Assembly (NCBI GenBank): GCA_000263395.1
Contig: AJXE01000012.1
Location: forward strand, 1 to 64,000
Length of the DNA stretch: 64,000 nt
Direction of reading: 5' to 3'
Source of the DNA: Stutzerimonas stutzeri TS44
Lineage (GTDB): Bacteria; Pseudomonadota; Gammaproteobacteria; Pseudomonadales; Pseudomonadaceae
Shown piece after piece: positions 62,116 to 64,000 of this stretch; position 1 is the first letter of the stretch, and every line of letters begins with the position of its first letter. The notes under the pieces were generated by a model. That model was not told the origin of the DNA and made no database searches. It saw only the letters and a list, made by a program, of their open reading frames with translations. Made by a program: the position numbers and the translations under genes.

Positions 62116-62445
62116 TCAGGCGGCCATGCGCTCGCACTCTTCAGCGCAGCGCAGGCACGCCTGCGCACAGGCCTGGCAATGCGCGTGGGCGTGCCTGGCG
62201 CATTCCTCTGCGCAGTCACGACACGCCTGCGCGCACAGCCGGCAGGCGAGCTGCGCATAGGGACTGTCGCGGGTCATCAGCAGCGCGGCGACGGCGCAGA
62301 GCTCGGCGCAGTCGCGATCGAGCTGGATGCAGCGCGCCATCATCTTCACGTCCTCTTCGCGCAGGCAGGACGCCGCGCAGGTTTCGCACGCCAGGGCGCA
62401 GTTGGAACAGGCCTGGATGCATGACTGGTACTGGGGATTGAGCAC
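62116..62445 (-). CDS. Cysteine-rich four-helix copper-binding protein (Csp-like)
   Basis: 109 residues with 19 cysteines spaced CxxC or CxxxC along four helices, with no signal peptide, matching cytosolic Csp3-type copper storage proteins that bind many Cu(I) inside the bundle. Start at 62445 (MLNPQYQSCI). It is convergent with the GGDEF gene, 10 bp apart. Copper-responsive control is not visible. Confidence 0.85.
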   Translation of the reverse strand: MLNPQYQSCIQACSNCALACETCAASCLREEDVKMMARCIQLDRDCAELCAVAALLMTRDSPYAQLACRLCAQACRDCAEECARHAHAHCQACAQACLRCAEECERMAA

Positions 62446-62641
62446 GGCAATGTCCTCCGTTCGGTCGCTGAAAAAAGGCGCAACGTGCGGGCTCGCCGCG
62501 CTGGCGCCTATCTGCTAGGGCGCCCGCAGGCCGCTCGAAGTTCAGCCCGCGCGCCCGGCGGTCCCCTGCCGTTCGCAGCACAGCCGTGGCGCTGTCGTTA
62601 CAATGGCCGCCCGTCATCCGCCGCCCAGCGCCGTATCCGCC

Positions 62642-63232
62642 ATGCCCTTCACCCTCAGCGCGCCCTGTGAACTGCTGGAAGTCATCAGCAAGAGCCGCTT
62701 CCTTGCCAAGGCCGCACCGGTCTCGAGCGCCGATGAGGCGCAGGCTTTCATCCAGGCCGTCAGCGATCCGACCGCGACGCACAACTGCTGGGCCTGGAAG
62801 ATCGGCAACCAGTACCGCTTCAGCGACGATGGCGAGCCCGGCGGCACCGCCGGACGACCGATGCTGACGGCCATCGAGGGGCAGGATTTCGACCGCGTGG
62901 CCGTGGTGGTGATCCGCTGGTTCGGCGGCATCAAGCTCGGCACCGGCGGCCTGGCCCGCGCCTACGGCGGCACCACGGCCAAGTGCCTGCAGGCCGGCGA
63001 GCGCAGCGAACTGGTGGCGCGCTCGCGCTGCCGCTGCCATTGCCGCTTCGCCGAGCTGGCGCTGGTGAAATCCCGCCTGGCGGATTTCGAAGCGCTGCTG
63101 GAGGACGAACGCTTCGACGCCGAAGGCGCCACCCTCGATATCGCCCTGCCGGCAGCCAGCCTGCAGCCACTGGCACGCCTGCTCGCCGACATCAGCCGCG
63201 GCCGCAGCCAGCTGCAAACGCTCGACGACTGA
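62642..63232 (+). CDS. YigZ/IMPACT family protein
   Basis: 196 residues. N-terminal UPF0029 domain (SRFLAKAAPV, DDGEPGGTAGRPML, VVVIRWFGGIKLGTGGLARAYGG) and C-terminal alpha-beta domain. Conserved but of uncertain biochemical role, possibly linked to translation. Start at 62642. The 195-bp gap to the left shows no gene. Confidence 0.9.
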   Translation: MPFTLSAPCELLEVISKSRFLAKAAPVSSADEAQAFIQAVSDPTATHNCWAWKIGNQYRFSDDGEPGGTAGRPMLTAIEGQDFDRVAVVVIRWFGGIKLGTGGLARAYGGTTAKCLQAGERSELVARSRCRCHCRFAELALVKSRLADFEALLEDERFDAEGATLDIALPAASLQPLARLLADISRGRSQLQTLDD

Positions 63233-63269
63233 ACATTGCGCGTTTGCCCACAATTACTGTGGACGCCGC

Positions 63270-63492
63270 TGTGGATAACCTTTGCATGATGGTCCGCGAG
63301 GCCGCTGCCACGCGGGCTGGAAGCAACTGTTCAAATTTTGCACAAATCCCTGCGACATTCCCGCCACAACCCGCTAAGCACTTGAACAGCCGCATTTTTT
63401 TGACTGGCCGGTCGAGAGATGACGTTTTGCCATCTCATGGCATTACGGCCCCGCGAGTTATACCCGGATCAGGTGGAGAACTCTGTGGATAA
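63270..63492. promoter_or_regulatory. Two perfect DnaA boxes in a 430-bp gap
   Basis: TGTGGATAA (the complement of TTATCCACA) at 63270-63278 and 63484-63492, in the same orientation, plus an inverted repeat CCACA-N5-TGTGG at 63248-63262. There is no other gene in 63233-63665. dnaA and rpmH are absent from the window, so this is not the normal origin. It could be a DnaA titration or regulatory site. Confidence 0.5.
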
Positions 63493-63641
63493 CACTGGGA
63501 ACAACCGCGCCGGTGCCCGCCAGCGCTGGGCTGCAGACCGTTGGTCAAATAATCGCCAGCCCGGACAGGTCGGTCACACGGCGGTCATACAGCCCTGTTA
63601 GGGCATATCGGTTGCGCCAGGCCACCGATAGAATGCCCTGA

Positions 63642-64000
<359 letters not shown>

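Overview
The window is high-GC gammaproteobacterial DNA. It looks like a denitrifying member of the Pseudomonas/Stutzerimonas group. The main reasons are the narK1-narK2-narG-H-J-I cluster transcribed away from narX-narL, the bqsPQRS-like ferrous-iron sensing operon, a DUF1652 protein, sigma-54 control of 3-hydroxybutyrate catabolism, and Pseudomonas-type palindromic repeat arrays. No rRNA or tRNA gene, CRISPR array or intact insertion sequence was seen. Species-level assignment is an inference.

Left part (1-12.9 kb). The first 0.9 kb is AT-richer and holds a zinc-ribbon membrane protein, the first codons of an IS3-type orfA and a fragment resembling a tmRNA 3' end, so it is probably the edge of a decayed island. 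The chromosomal backbone follows: a CBS-pair protein, a guanidinium exporter behind a guanidine-II riboswitch, an MFS exporter, a Fur-controlled ftrABCD-type ferrous iron uptake operon, a DUF192 protein, a sigma-54-controlled hydroxybutyrate permease with its dehydrogenase, and an AMP/thymidine phosphorylase overlapping a PRPP-synthetase homologue.

12.9-26.7 kb. Two tandem palindromic arrays (91-bp and about 115-bp periods) flank a PilT/PilU-type ATPase. An RluA-family pseudouridine synthase follows, then bqsP-bqsQ-bqsR-bqsS, a DUF1652 protein, a 32-residue membrane peptide divergent from a WYL regulator, a MITE-like inverted-repeat element, sbcD-sbcC and a cytochrome b561.

26.7-44.3 kb is an anaerobic nitrate respiration block. 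On the minus strand it runs narK1, narK2 (frameshifted), narG, narH, narJ, narI, a PpiC-type chaperone, moaA, moaD, moaB, moeA. NarG needs molybdenum cofactor, so the mo genes supply the enzyme made by the same transcription unit. Divergently lie narX-narL and a periplasmic protein that shares the NarX sensor motif. An Anr/FNR box sits between the divergent units.

44.3-64 kb. A DUF4345 protein, a YpfJ-type protease, a HAD phosphatase and TesB come first. Then comes the least familiar system here: a seven-gene unit (47.6-54.0 kb) with a thermostable-hemolysin-family protein, an AMP-dependent acyl ligase, a heme-oxygenase-like diiron oxidase, an SDR, a periplasmic TPR protein and its own OmpR/EnvZ-type two-component system. 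It is preceded by a perfect TTAAG-N6-TTAAG box. The same box, with one mismatch each, lies before bqsP and the cytochrome b561 gene, which points to a local regulon. The right end holds a PhyH-type dioxygenase, codA, a dihaem cytochrome c, a hotdog thioesterase, phnA, a CSD-DUF1294 protein, a NYN-OST-HTH protein, a CHASE-GGDEF cyclase, a cysteine-rich copper-binding protein, a YigZ protein and the start of an adenosine deaminase gene.
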